From Lycorma delicatula (lineage: Eukaryota; Arthropoda; Insecta; Hemiptera; Fulgoridae), in the NCBI RefSeq assembly GCF_047948215.1, contig NC_134463.1, positions 57,418,201 to 57,482,200 of the forward strand: 64,000 nt of DNA, given 5' to 3'. A program made the translations under genes and the position numbers. The notes below the pieces were generated by a model. The model was not told where the DNA came from and searched no databases. It was given only the letters and a program-made list of their open reading frames with translations. Below are positions 45,437 through 55,340 of this stretch, piece after piece; positions within the stretch are counted from its first letter, which is position 1, and each line of letters starts with the position of its first letter.

Positions 45437-46110
45437 TAACCTGATAATATACAATGAACTTCTAATAATATTAAACAAATTAAATTCCTATAATGAAAAT
45501 TTAAAATTCACATATGAAATAGATAATAGAATGTTAAATTATTTAGATGTCAATAACGAATAAACAAGGATAACCAAACTGAAATATCAATATATAGAAA
45601 GTCTACATCTAATATCAATTCATAAAAAATCAATCATCCTTGTCTCATAAAGTTAATACTAATATAAATATGATTAAGAGCAATCCACTATACACATAAC
45701 AACAAAGGAAAATGAAATAAAATAAACATAATAAAATATACAGTAGTAGAAAATGGATATGATATTACTTGAATCGATAATATTTATTTTAAAAAAACTT
45801 ACAACCATAAGACCAATCCATAACAAAACAAAAAAGGGAAAACATATATATATATATATATGTGTGTAAAACATTTATACACTAATAATATCATTGAAAA
45901 CATTACTAAAATTTATAACAAAGAAATATTTAAACCAGCAGCAAACAAACCTGACAACCAAATAATAAAATATTTAATGAACAGAAATAGTAATACTAAA
46001 ATAAACAATCCGAGTTGAATTTATAAAATTAATGTAATGATTACAATGGTATATATCTAGGAAAAACAAATAGATATTTTAAACTAAATTTTTTGAAAAT
46101 TATAAAAAAA
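45437..46110 (+). pseudogene. Penelope-like RT tail and GIY-YIG endonuclease, right half
   Basis: Continues the RT directly after the mariner: ILNKLNSYNENLKFTYE and LNYLDV, then IYRKSTSTNISIHKKS across frames, a linker with TA repeats at 45846-45862, and the endonuclease words IYKI and YLGKTNRYFK. The endonuclease normally nicks the target. It is broken by stops and an AT expansion. Confidence 0.7.
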
Positions 46111-46219
46111 TCCACTGTGGAGACCACATGCTTCCTTGTATGCCTATTAGATTACATATACACATTTTTAAACGTACATAAAATTTTATTTCACTAATAA
46201 TTTCTTTATTATTGTTATT

Positions 46220-46757
46220 ATTGAATTATTTATTTTAATTTTTTTAATTAATTAATTTTAATTAATCAATATTTGAATAATAAACAGTTAAAAAAAGGAA
46301 ATGAAGTCAGATTTGAACCAATGTGCCTTCCCCTTGTAGGATCCAAAATTTTCATTAATTAAAATTTTATTTTGCTATAATTCTGGAACCAATGAAAATA
46401 AGTACCACTTATGACATATCATTGAAAAGTTCTCACAATGAGAGTTTATTACTGCCATTAAGAAAAAGTCCAAATGTTTTGGATTTTGGGCTTTTTTGGA
46501 AACTTTTGGTCCATTCGATTGCAATCAAAAGGAGAGGTGTACAACTAGATGTTACAACAGTCCTAAATCCAAAATTTCAACATTCTATGGCTCATTGTTT
46601 TTGAGTTATGCAAGATAATACATACAGATGTCACGCTGAAACTAGTGAAAATGGATTCAGGGATGGTCAAAATAATTATTTCCATTAAAAACGGAAAACC
46701 AAGATTTTGTACTAAATGTAAATTTGAACTTTGTACAAGGAAGTAATAATAAATTAG

Positions 46758-46760
<3 letters not shown>
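46220..46760. repeat. SINE-like B-box segment and adjoining repeat-like block
   Basis: At 46290-46345, minus strand, CCTACAAGGGGAAGGCACAT is followed by TGGTTCAAATCTGACTTCAT, containing a good B box (GGTTCAAATCT). From 46380 to 46745 a less AT-rich non-coding block follows, including gttatgcaagataatacata, cacgctgaaactagtgaaaa and tggattcagggatggtcaaa, ending tttgtacaaggaagtaata. I believe this is an interspersed insect repeat but cannot assign it. Confidence 0.4.

Positions 46761-46809
<49 letters not shown>
46761..46809. repeat. (TA)n microsatellite
   Basis: About 24 uninterrupted TA units, the longest in the window. Confidence 0.95.
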
Positions 46810-46811
<2 letters not shown>

Positions 46812-47223
46812 TAACAGAATTTCAATTTGATAAACCACCAGACAGTATTTGAGGAAGTCAATCTCATAAAAACAGCAACAGATACTAGCACTCATATCAT
46901 ATAATAAATTAAATAGATTTCATTTAATATTACAGTACTGCAACAAACATTACACCAAGTGCAGGGTTTAATTTTAAAAACTGCAATTATTAATTTAAAT
47001 ATTTTTATTTTAATGTGCAATTTAATAAAATGAATTCAATCATGACTGAGTATGCAGGATCTGATGAAAATACTATCATGATAAAAAATTAACGTAAGAA
47101 ATGTCTTATCTAAATATTTTGTACTACGTGGTTTATGATAGTAGAATTATATAATTTAACAGTAGAAAGGAATATGATTCTTAAAAATATTGATTTCAAT
47201 AAAATAATTATATATATATATAT

Positions 47224-47631
47224 ATTCAAAAGCATAAACAAAATTCAGCTTAACCCACCAAAGTTCAGAATTAATAAGAGCTCTTAATTGATCTTATTAT
47301 TTTTATTTTTTACATATCAATAGCGCTTTCGAGGGAATTCCTCATTATCAGTTGATTAAAATTATAATTAGATTAAATATAGCCTATGACTGTTTTAGTG
47401 GCAAAAACATGTTTAATAATAAAATAAATATTTTAATCTTTTCAATTGTTTAATATGTAACTGGTTTTTAATTATAATTTTAATCCGCTGATGAGGAATT
47501 CCCTCGAAAGTGCTACTGACATGTAAAAAAAAAGGAGAAAAAAGAAAAGATAAAGTAATAAGATAATGTAAGAGCTCTTATTAATTTTGTACTTTGGTGG
47601 GCTACGCTGAATTTTGTTTATGCTTTTGAAT
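47224..47631. mobile_element. Long-arm foldback repeat (about 0.41 kb)
   Basis: Left arm 47224-47370 and right arm 47468-47631 are inverted copies. Shared words include attcaaaagcataaacaaaa, ccaccaaagt, ttaataagagctctta, ctttcgagggaattcctcat and gattaaaattataatta. The 97-base centre is unpaired. No coding. It sits inside (TA)n sequence on the left, so it may target TA. This looks like a MITE or foldback element. Confidence 0.85.
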
Positions 47632-47679
47632 TAATTAGTACAGAGGAAGATATGGATAAAAAATAATTTATTTTAGTAC

Positions 47680-47683
<4 letters not shown>

Positions 47684-47724
<41 letters not shown>
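47684..47724. repeat. (TA)n microsatellite
   Basis: About 20 TA units just beyond the foldback repeat. Confidence 0.95.
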
Positions 47725-47726
<2 letters not shown>

Positions 47727-47842
47727 TTTACTTATTTATAAATGTAGAATAGAACAATTCATACAAGTGAAACAAAGACAATAAGAAAAATATTGAGACT
47801 GAAATGTGTTTTAAACAAATAATGATAGCAAATTTATAACAA

Positions 47843-48039
47843 ATGACATTTGTGTTATTAGTTTTAAGAGTATATAGTATAAGTGTTTCCCCTACAGAAT
47901 ACAACAATTTGTTGAAATGGTTGGGCTTGCATACTCCATTAAGAGATATATTAACAGAAGCTTTGCTACTGACAGGGCTTCCTCAGCCAGATATGTCAAA
48001 GGTTATGAGACAAATAAGAAGTACTCCATAGAAGTGTAA
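47843..48039 (+). other. Unassigned short coding-like segment
   Basis: After a pyrimidine-cag (tttcccctacag at 47886-47897) two overlapping frames stay open for about 45 codons with varied, non-AT-biased composition. One reads NNLLKWLGLHTPLRDILTEA, the other QQFVEMVGLAYSIKRYINRS and ends KKYSIEV at a TAA. The DNA is clearly less AT-rich than its surroundings. I do not recognise either product. It could be a decayed exon or a piece of a mobile element. Confidence 0.25.
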
Positions 48040-48141
48040 ATTTCCTATAATACAGGCTGCTTCAGATAAGCAACTGTTCTCTAATGGTAAGAGTGGCTGC
48101 AAACAGCATCTATTCTTCATGTCAGAGATGACTAACATATA

Positions 48142-49390
48142 CGAGGTCTATTCAGAAAATAACTGAACATTTTTAATCACACACCAATAGAGATATTTTG
48201 TGATACACGATTGGCAGCACTGTGTTCCGCATATCATTCTCTATAACCACATGTTCTTGGATTGTTGATATCTCGTTTAGTTTTTGTGTTACTGTTAATT
48301 GAGTGCAACATGTTTACTAGAAATTTTTGTGATGTGTGATTCTCAGGTGCAACAATACAATGTAAAATTTTGTGTGAAACTAGGTGAAAACTTTCACAGA
48401 AATGTTTCAATATTTGAAACAAGCTTACAAATATGAAGCTCTGAGTCATACGCAATGTTACAAATAGTTTTCATGATTTAAAAGTGGTAGGTCAATTGAA
48501 GATGATCAGGAAGACCGATTGACTGTCAGAGAACTTGCAGAAGAGGTTAGCATTTCAACTAGAAGATGCCATTACAGTTTGACTGAAAAATTGTACATGC
48601 ATCAAGTTGCAGAAAAAATTTGTTCCTTATTTGATAACCGAACAGCAGAAAGGACATCGAGTAGACATTTGTCGGCAACTTCTTGAATAAGCCAATGACA
48701 ATGAAACAATCATGCAAAGGATCATAACAAGATATGAAAGCTGGGTTTATTGCTATGACATTGAGACAAAAGTTTAATCATCACAATGGATCGGCAAAGG
48801 ATCTCCACACCCCAAGAAAGCATGTCAATCTCAATCCAGTGTCAGCAGAGTGATACGCTGTTTTTTCAATTTTAATGGAATTGTGGATTTTGAATTCTTG
48901 CCTCAAGGCGAAACAATGAATCATGCATACTATCAGTTGTTTTACAAAGGTTACATGAAAAAATTGTCAAAAAGAGACCGGGGTTGTGGCAAGACAACAC
49001 ATGGTTCCTTCAACATGACAATGTGCCCGCATACTCAGCTTTGTCAATGTGTCTGTTTTATGTAAAAAATTAGATGACTATTCTACCTCAGCCTTCCTAC
49101 TCCCCAGACCTGGCTCCTTGCAATTTTTTCTTATATCCAAAATTAAAATCAGTGATGAAACGACGCCATTTTGTGACCACTGATAACATTAAAACAAGCA
49201 TCAGAGACCTTAAGGACCATTTCAAATGAAGCTATCTAGGTCTGCTTGGCAAAGTGGAAACACCACTAGGAAAAGTGTGTGAATAGGGAAGAGGAGTACT
49301 TTGATGGGGACAAGGATCAATACAATAATCTGTAAAATTAATAATAAAGATTAAAAAAATAAAGTTCAGCTAGTTTCTGCACAGACCTCG
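48142..49390 (+). mobile_element. Full-length mariner, frameshifted
   Basis: Terminal repeats read CGAGGTCTATTCAGAAAATA and, from the other end, CGAGGTCTGTGCAGAAACTA, both continuing (A/G)CTGAAC and flanked by TA. 1249 bases. It carries a plus-strand transposase pseudogene. Its first 200 bases are the reference for recognising the foldback copy at 21922-22723. Confidence 0.9.
48340..49260 (+). pseudogene. Mariner transposase pseudogene
   Basis: Blocks in order: VKFCVKLGENFH, RLTVRELAEEVSISTRRCHY-type residues, HRVDICRQLL, ITRYESWVYCYDIETK (first catalytic Asp changed, GDE to RYE), CFFNFNGIVDFEFLPQGETM, NHAYYQLFYKGYMKKL, then in another frame FLQHDNVPAYSALSMCLFYV and YSPDLAPCNFFLYPKLKSVM. The second and third aspartates survive. 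Several stops and at least two frame changes. Confidence 0.8.
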
Positions 49391-50270
49391 TAATAGAAGG
49401 CAATAAAATACCTGATAATCCTCTGAGTTTTAGCAGTTTGTCAAGTCTTCTGTTAAATATTTTGAAGGTAAAACACTTCCATTTAGATTTCTGGGAGAAG
49501 TTATGTCAAAGAAATCATCAAAGAATAGAAAGATATGAGTAAGTGAATGAAATCTCAGCAGGACACATCTACAAGGCAGTAGAATAAATAAATTTAGAAA
49601 TAGACATAAACATAAACCAAAAAGATATGGTCATATTAAGAGAAGTGAAATGGGAAGGGAAAGTTGTACAGTTAACGGCATAGATGTTACAATGCATGAA
49701 TCTATAAAAAAAGGAACAAAGGTATAGGAACCATTTAAAAAGAAGAAACAGCAAGATGCACAAGGATGATTTTTACTAATAGCACGGCAATTTCTGTAAG
49801 AATAGGAATGGAACCAAAGGAAAAATGTAAGAATAGCAATGGAACCACTTTATAACAAGTGGACAAGCTAACTAGTGAAGATGAGGATGATCCAACTGAA
49901 TTAGTGTATGAATAGAGAGAAATGATTATAAAAAAGAAAGGTAAAGGTTGTTGTTTTATATATATATATATATAATTAGTATATCTGGTAATGGAAACAA
50001 AAGTAATATTGAAGACAAACAGTCATAGATGAATAGATGAAATCTGGGAAAAGTAACAACAGCTGAAAAAGAAGCTGTAGGGAAAGAGTAAGAACTGAAG
50101 AGAAGCAATAAAAAAGGCAACAAAGCAAATAAATTTTTGGGTGAAAATAAATCCAACACCAGAACAAACAATTGACTTCATTAAGAGAAAAAGAATTAGT
50201 AATGAGTTAGGAGAAAGACAATTGAAAAAATAGGAGCCAGAAAAATATATATAGCTCAGAGATGGAAGAA
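49391..50270. other. Purine-rich stretch, possibly decayed LINE coding
   Basis: No defined element. The strand bias (A/G-rich on plus) and lead into the LINE relic at 50270-50600 suggest it may be decayed retroelement coding, but no motif convinces me. Confidence 0.3.
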
Positions 50271-50600
50271 TTTCAGATGGTATAATTTTAAAATTACATC
50301 ATAAAGAAATCATAACAGAATGTGGTTTGAAAATGAATGTTAGAAAAAAAAAGAAGAGACTATGAGGCAAGAATCCAATTAACACTATACATATGATGTT
50401 AAAAACAGACTGAAAAAGTGAAAATGAAATAGCAACAATGGCTGAGGAAACATTTACAAGAAAGAAACAATTATTATATAGCAAGATGCAGATAAGAATT
50501 GAGTAAGGGTAATTCTGTATGGATGAGAAACATGGAGATTAAGAAAAAGCAGAAAAAAGAAAGGCTGATTTATGTTTAATTATGTTTAAGTATTATGACA
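50270..50600 (+). pseudogene. LINE C-terminal relic
   Basis: Plus-strand residues: HKEIITECGLKMNVRKKKKR, ENEIATMAEETFTRKKQLLY, SKMQIRIE and, after a frame change, ILYG-stop-ETWRLRKSRKKKG. The order GLKMN.KKTKV, then I..A.EAF.RKK.LL.SKM, then LYGSETWTLRK is that of the region after the RT core in the same LINE type as 16587-18775. Heavily decayed. Confidence 0.55.
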
Positions 50601-50619
50601 ATCAAAGTAATAGGAATAC

Positions 50620-52536
50620 TTAAAAGTTGTACCAGCAACAGCAAATTATAATCGTAAGGAAGGAAAATTTTAAATATTTATTTGAGCAACATTCATTTAC
50701 ACGTACGTAACTTTAAGGAAGTCTGAGTTTAAACATGATGTTTAGATATAAATTTGTTCAGTTGTTCCCATACCCTCCTACACCTGATAAGATTCTGATA
50801 GTCTGTTGCTGTACACCCATCACAGTTTACAGTCTTACCTAGAACCTAAATTTAATACAGGTTTTAATTTTTAAATATATTTTATACAAGATCAATTTTT
50901 ATTTCAGTAAAAGAATAAATTAAAAGTTTTCATCCCTAGATCATATCTGTTACTTAAAGATTCAATAACAATTTTCTAACTAGCTAAAATTTCCTACTTA
51001 TTCAAGTAAACAAAAGAAATGAAAATCAATAAACACAATTTATACATTAAAAGTTTCTTTTAATGATGAAATGAAACACTTAACAACAACAAAATTTAAT
51101 GTGTGTCTGGTGTTATAACAAAGAGTTTTACATGACATGAGATTCAAAATCACTGCAAATCAAGAATACAAATCCAAGCTTACTACTGTAAAGGGAAATG
51201 AAAAATGAAAAAACAACACTTAGCAGTGTACCACCTGTATATTCTCTAAAGATTTTTAGTGTTAAAAGTTGTAAAAAAAGTGAGATGACAAGTAAAAATG
51301 CTTCCGTAAAACAAAAAATTAAAATAAGTGATTATTGTAAATAATGATATAAACTAGTTATTCTAAACAGTTAGTTATTCTGTTAGAATTAAATTACAGC
51401 AAACTGAAAGGTAGTTCTGAAAAAGAACAAAAGAATTATTTCAGTACATCAAATATAATTCAAAATATAAGTTATTAAAAGTAATGAAAAATACATAAAT
51501 AAAGTTATATACTTCTTTAAAATTACAATTTTTATTATAGGATAGCAAAAACTCAAGGACAAAAAATGCTGATCAATGTATATTAATAATTTAGCATGTC
51601 AGCCTATAAACTATTTCTGACTAAGTTATGTATAGTAAAAAAAGAGAAATAATTTCTTTTTATATATATATTTCCACCACTATGAAAAAAGATCACAGGT
51701 AAGTTACGTTGGCAACAATCAATATTTTGCTAATAGCAGATTATCATGAGATGAATTTTAAACTGAAACACTTTACTTTACTATATTTCTGAAAATTAAG
51801 ATATGAAAAAAATATTTTTAATGATGCTTAGATGATCTACATACGAGATATATTAAGTATAGCAATCAAATCACACCTGTAGTTGAAAAAAAAATTTGTT
51901 CTACCATTACCAAGTCTAGCTATGACAAATAAAGTAGCAATGTGTTAAAGGCATGACAACATCCAATAACATAAAATGCTGTGGATAAAAGACATTGAAT
52001 TAGCATAAAAAGTACCATTGTCTAAAAAATTAAACCCAAGATTTATATTTTGATTTTAATTCAGACAGGAAATTTAACTTCAAGGTACAGCAATTTCATT
52101 AAATATGATAGAAGCTGGCATAAAGTAACTATCATATAGTTATACATGAATAGAATACATTTTAAAAAGGCACCTCATGAATAAAATTTATGATCAAAAT
52201 ACCACACACGTGCGTGCAAACCACCTCATATATAAACAAACGACTTCTATGAGACGTAATACAAAAAACATCTGATACATCAGTGTTACTTTTTTTTTTA
52301 CTTAAATTTGTACTATATATACTGATAAAAAAAGAGATAGCAAAAACATCTGAATGAAAAACATTTTAAATATTCCAGTGCATACAAACCACTATCTTAA
52401 GAAATTCCTTTAGGTAGATCTCATAAGAAAGCTATCTATTGCAATGGGTACACCATGATTTGACTTCTGGAAAATTTCAACATATCTTCACGTTTCACAT
52501 CCCCCAGACCCCAAAACTACCACCAGTTCAAAAGTT

Positions 52537-52540
<4 letters not shown>
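50620..52540. other. AT-rich stretch with nothing recognised
   Basis: No coding signal, terminal repeats or RNA gene seen. Confidence 0.6.

Positions 52541-52542
<2 letters not shown>

Positions 52543-52579
<37 letters not shown>
52543..52579. repeat. (TA)n microsatellite
   Basis: About 17 TA units. Confidence 0.95.
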
Positions 52580-52586
<7 letters not shown>

Positions 52587-52589
52587 CAA

Positions 52590-53130
52590 CCCAACATCTT
52601 GATCAATTTCATTAATGGGCAAAATCGAACCATGGGGGGAAATGGGAGAGCTTTTTCAAAAAAAAAAAATATTGCTACAAATTTCCTATTAAGTAAAATA
52701 TCAAACTCGTTTAAAGTTTCTACTATTCTTTGGATAAGGACCTAAAACTTATCTAAGTAAAGTTTTTTGATATCACCAACCATTGGCCCAAGGGGTGGAA
52801 AAAATGGGGTTTTGAAGATAAAAAAATCATATCTCCCTTAATAGGCACAGTATTGAATTGGTTTAAAGTGGTCTGTTAGTCCTCTAAACATTACCTAAAA
52901 CTTTTGTCTGAAACAATTTTTGATATGACCAACCCTTATGGTAAAAGATGACCAAAATGTTGCTGAAATTTTTTGTAAGAAGATGGGGCTGTTGTATGCT
53001 AAACATGTGAAGCTTTTTTTACATGCAACCATTGTCGTATTGAGTAAATTTGAAATTTTTCTTAACTTTAAGGTGGAAATATCTTTTATCATCACTTAGC
53101 ACCGGTGAAATCTACCTCTGTCTTCCAACG
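52590..53130. other. Unassigned, less AT-rich block
   Basis: G-run containing, non-coding texture (ccatggggggaaatgggaga, ccaaggggtggaaaaaatgg, aatcatatctccct), ending near cttccaacgtgacgaaagg. It reads like the block at 30416-31500. Possibly an interspersed repeat; no ends found. Confidence 0.3.
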
Positions 53131-54192
53131 TGACGAAAGGTTTTTTTTTTTAAATTATTTTATTGGAAGTGCTGATATAATTTATTTTTTCATACAATTT
53201 ACTTACTTTTTACTTCATACAAAATATACATTTACAGGTAAACGTAAAATGCTCAAAAAAATTTTTTTTTTTTTTCCATTTATTACTGAAAGTTTAGAAT
53301 ACCACAAGTTATTTAATATTTTTTCCTCCTGTTATTTGTGGAAATAAAAGCAAGCTAATTTATCTATGATAAATATTTGGAAACAGCAATTTAAAATTTT
53401 GACTGGAACACTGAAAAAGTTGAAAAAAAAAATACGTCATGTATTTATCTCAGAAATCTTTCTACACCTTGCAACACAAAAATGCATTACATCATAAGAA
53501 AAAAGAATGCCATAAAATGGAGTTCTTTATAATCTACCTTTTGATGAGTGCTGTACACCTGCATTTTTTCCTACTGCTGTGATATCCTACGTAGTTTGCC
53601 CAAGATAACAAGTGAAATAACATGCAATTTTCAGATTTCATCAATAAATTCTCCTGTGAATTCTTTCTCAACAAAAAAAAATCCTAAACATGACAACCAA
53701 ATCCAAATGTATTCAAAATAAGACAAAATGACTGCTCCTAATTAAATCATTTTTATAAGTTTAAAGATGAGCTTACTGATCTAGCAAAGTGCTTCCTCTC
53801 TACTTACAGCCATACATCTACTCTTCTTTGCAAGCACCTTGCTATAACTGCTTGGCTATACCTTATTAATGCTTCTGAAATGACAATCAATTTAAATCGA
53901 CATGGACTCCTAAGCTTATCAGACAGAAATAACCATACAAACTTTTTTTTTTTTTTAGTTTAAAAAGAATTGCATATCAAATGTAACAAAGACATATAAA
54001 TACTTTAAAAAAAATCAAACAGAAAATATTTTTTGTTTTTAAAAATATTATATGCTTATAATTGTAAAATATTTTTTTATAGGTAATTTGATACTTGAAT
54101 ACAAACAGTAAATAGTTACTCCATTAGATATAATCCTTTCCTGAATCAGACCAAAATTTTTATTTATATTTCCACATAAATACTTATACCTA
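53131..54192. other. Stretch with nothing recognised
   Basis: AT-rich, with a slightly more balanced segment at 53750-53930 that has no supported frame. Confidence 0.55.
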
Positions 54193-54305
54193 CAGTAGCA
54201 AGCAAAGTAATCCAAACACAGAAAATTGTTTGTTTATTTGTTTGTAGTGGCTACACTGCTTGTGCACATCCATTCCTTTAAGTTATCTGTGTAACATAGG
54301 TTATT

Positions 54306-54331
54306 GTTCCTTTGTTATTTAACAAAGGAAC
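54306..54331. repeat. Perfect hairpin
   Basis: gttcctttgtt, loop attt, aacaaaggaac. Confidence 0.85.
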
Positions 54332-54403
54332 AGTAATGTAAATACATGAAAATATATCACCAGCTCATACCAACAACAATCATTTAAACATTCTCAGAAA
54401 AAA

Positions 54404-54840
54404 ATGTTTTGGGGCTGTTTCACATCTGAAGCATCTTGTTCATTACTTCCAGTAAATGGAAATGGATATATCAAGATTCTAAAGGAAAGGGTTGCGACTA
54501 CTTCAAAACAAATACCCACATCACAACAAATTGTTCCAATACCATACCATGTGGTTCCATGCCATACTGCTAAAAATGTTTTTGAAGATCAAAAGCATTG
54601 AAGTGCTTCCATGGCCAGGTAACTTCCCAGACTTAAAGTCAATTGAAAATCTTTGGGCAACAGTTAAAAAACAACTATCAACAATGAATTGTACCACAAA
54701 AATTGACCTAATTAAAGTAGTAATATCAGTATAGTTTCATGATAAAGAAATTTAAGAAAAACGTGTAGTACAGTTCTCGAATCAATGCCAAATCAAGTAC
54801 GTGAAGTGATTTAAAAATAAAAGAAGACAGTAATCACTAG
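54404..54840 (+). pseudogene. Tc1-like transposase C-terminal relic
   Basis: Two overlapping frames (54404-54601 and 54492-54734) cover WGCF, HTAKNVFEDQK and WPGNFPDLKSIENLWATVKK. Aspartate two sits in the stretch VVPCHTAK where QDNDPKHTAK is expected and appears lost. The third block keeps PDLKSIENLW. A frameshift divides them. The copy lacks its N-terminal half. Confidence 0.75.
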
Positions 54841-55088
54841 ATATTCACAAATTGTACAGGTATGATCATTTTTTTTAAAGTACAGTTACTTTTTATTAAA
54901 TAACATCTATGTTCAATCTGCGCTGTACTCATTCATCTTTGATAAACTTACAAGTTAACAAGTTAATGATATGTGTAAGATATTTATGAACTAAATGTTT
55001 TGGTTACTGAATTAATATATTCTACATTTTTTATGATCGTAAAATTTATTATAGATGTTTACTTTTAACAAACTTTTCATCACTATTA

Positions 55089-55340
55089 GTACTAGCTGGT
55101 AAGCGCTCACTTTGCTCGCCCAACTGTTTAGCCAGGAACATTCAACGTGTTCATATCCTCATGTTTGTGAGAATATTAAGTATTTACAGATATTCATTAA
55201 AGGAAAAAAGATTTAATAATTTTACTTAATTATATTTCTGTTGCCATGGTGACAGAAATATAATGAAGTAAAAGGATTAAAGTATTTACATATTATACAT
55301 CATTTGTATCAAGAAGCATTGGTGCTTCTATACTATAAAT
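55089..55340 (-). repeat. GC-richer interspersed repeat, family member 2
   Basis: Starts tactagctggtaagcgctca, ctttgctcgcccaactg, then cagatattcattaaaggaaa and the palindromic ttatatttctgttgccatgg / tgacagaaatataa. The same series of words recurs at 63683-64000. Assigned to a repeat family by self-comparison only. Confidence 0.6.

Larger units (their letters stand above)
43905..46110 (+). mobile_element. Penelope-like retroelement, split by a mariner
   Basis: Left part (43905-44118): QQNYLF-EFSNKYYTHKKNT, LPTGFPQSTIMSKIYLQDFE and YVDDIFII, the reverse transcriptase core with the catalytic YVDD box. Right part (45437-46110): LNKLNSYNENLKFTYEIDNR, LNYLDVN, frames giving ISIYRKSTSTNISIHKKSNH, and at 46014-46090 IYKI, CNDYNGIYLGKTNRYFKLNF, the GIY-YIG endonuclease of Penelope-like elements. 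The order RT then GIY-YIG is diagnostic of that class. Many stops; the GIY glycine codon is now TGA. The part upstream of the RT core is not recognised. Confidence 0.78.
54193..54880 (+). mobile_element. Tc1-like transposon fragment
   Basis: The left end CAGTAGCAAGCAAAGTAATC after TA resembles Tc1-type termini. The DNA-binding part is missing. Coding at 54404-54740 has MFWGCFTSEASCSLLPVNGN, then in the next frame KIKSIEVLPWPGNFPDLKSI and ENLWATVKKQL. These match the Tc1 catalytic domain (VWGCFS..G, ..WP..SPDLNPIENLW..LK). The 3' end could not be placed. A perfect hairpin at 54306-54331 lies between the left end and the coding relic. Confidence 0.75.

Noticed and set aside
46563..46895. 110-codon minus frame with a run of YIYIYI
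   Set aside because: Produced by the (TA)n microsatellite at 46761-46809.
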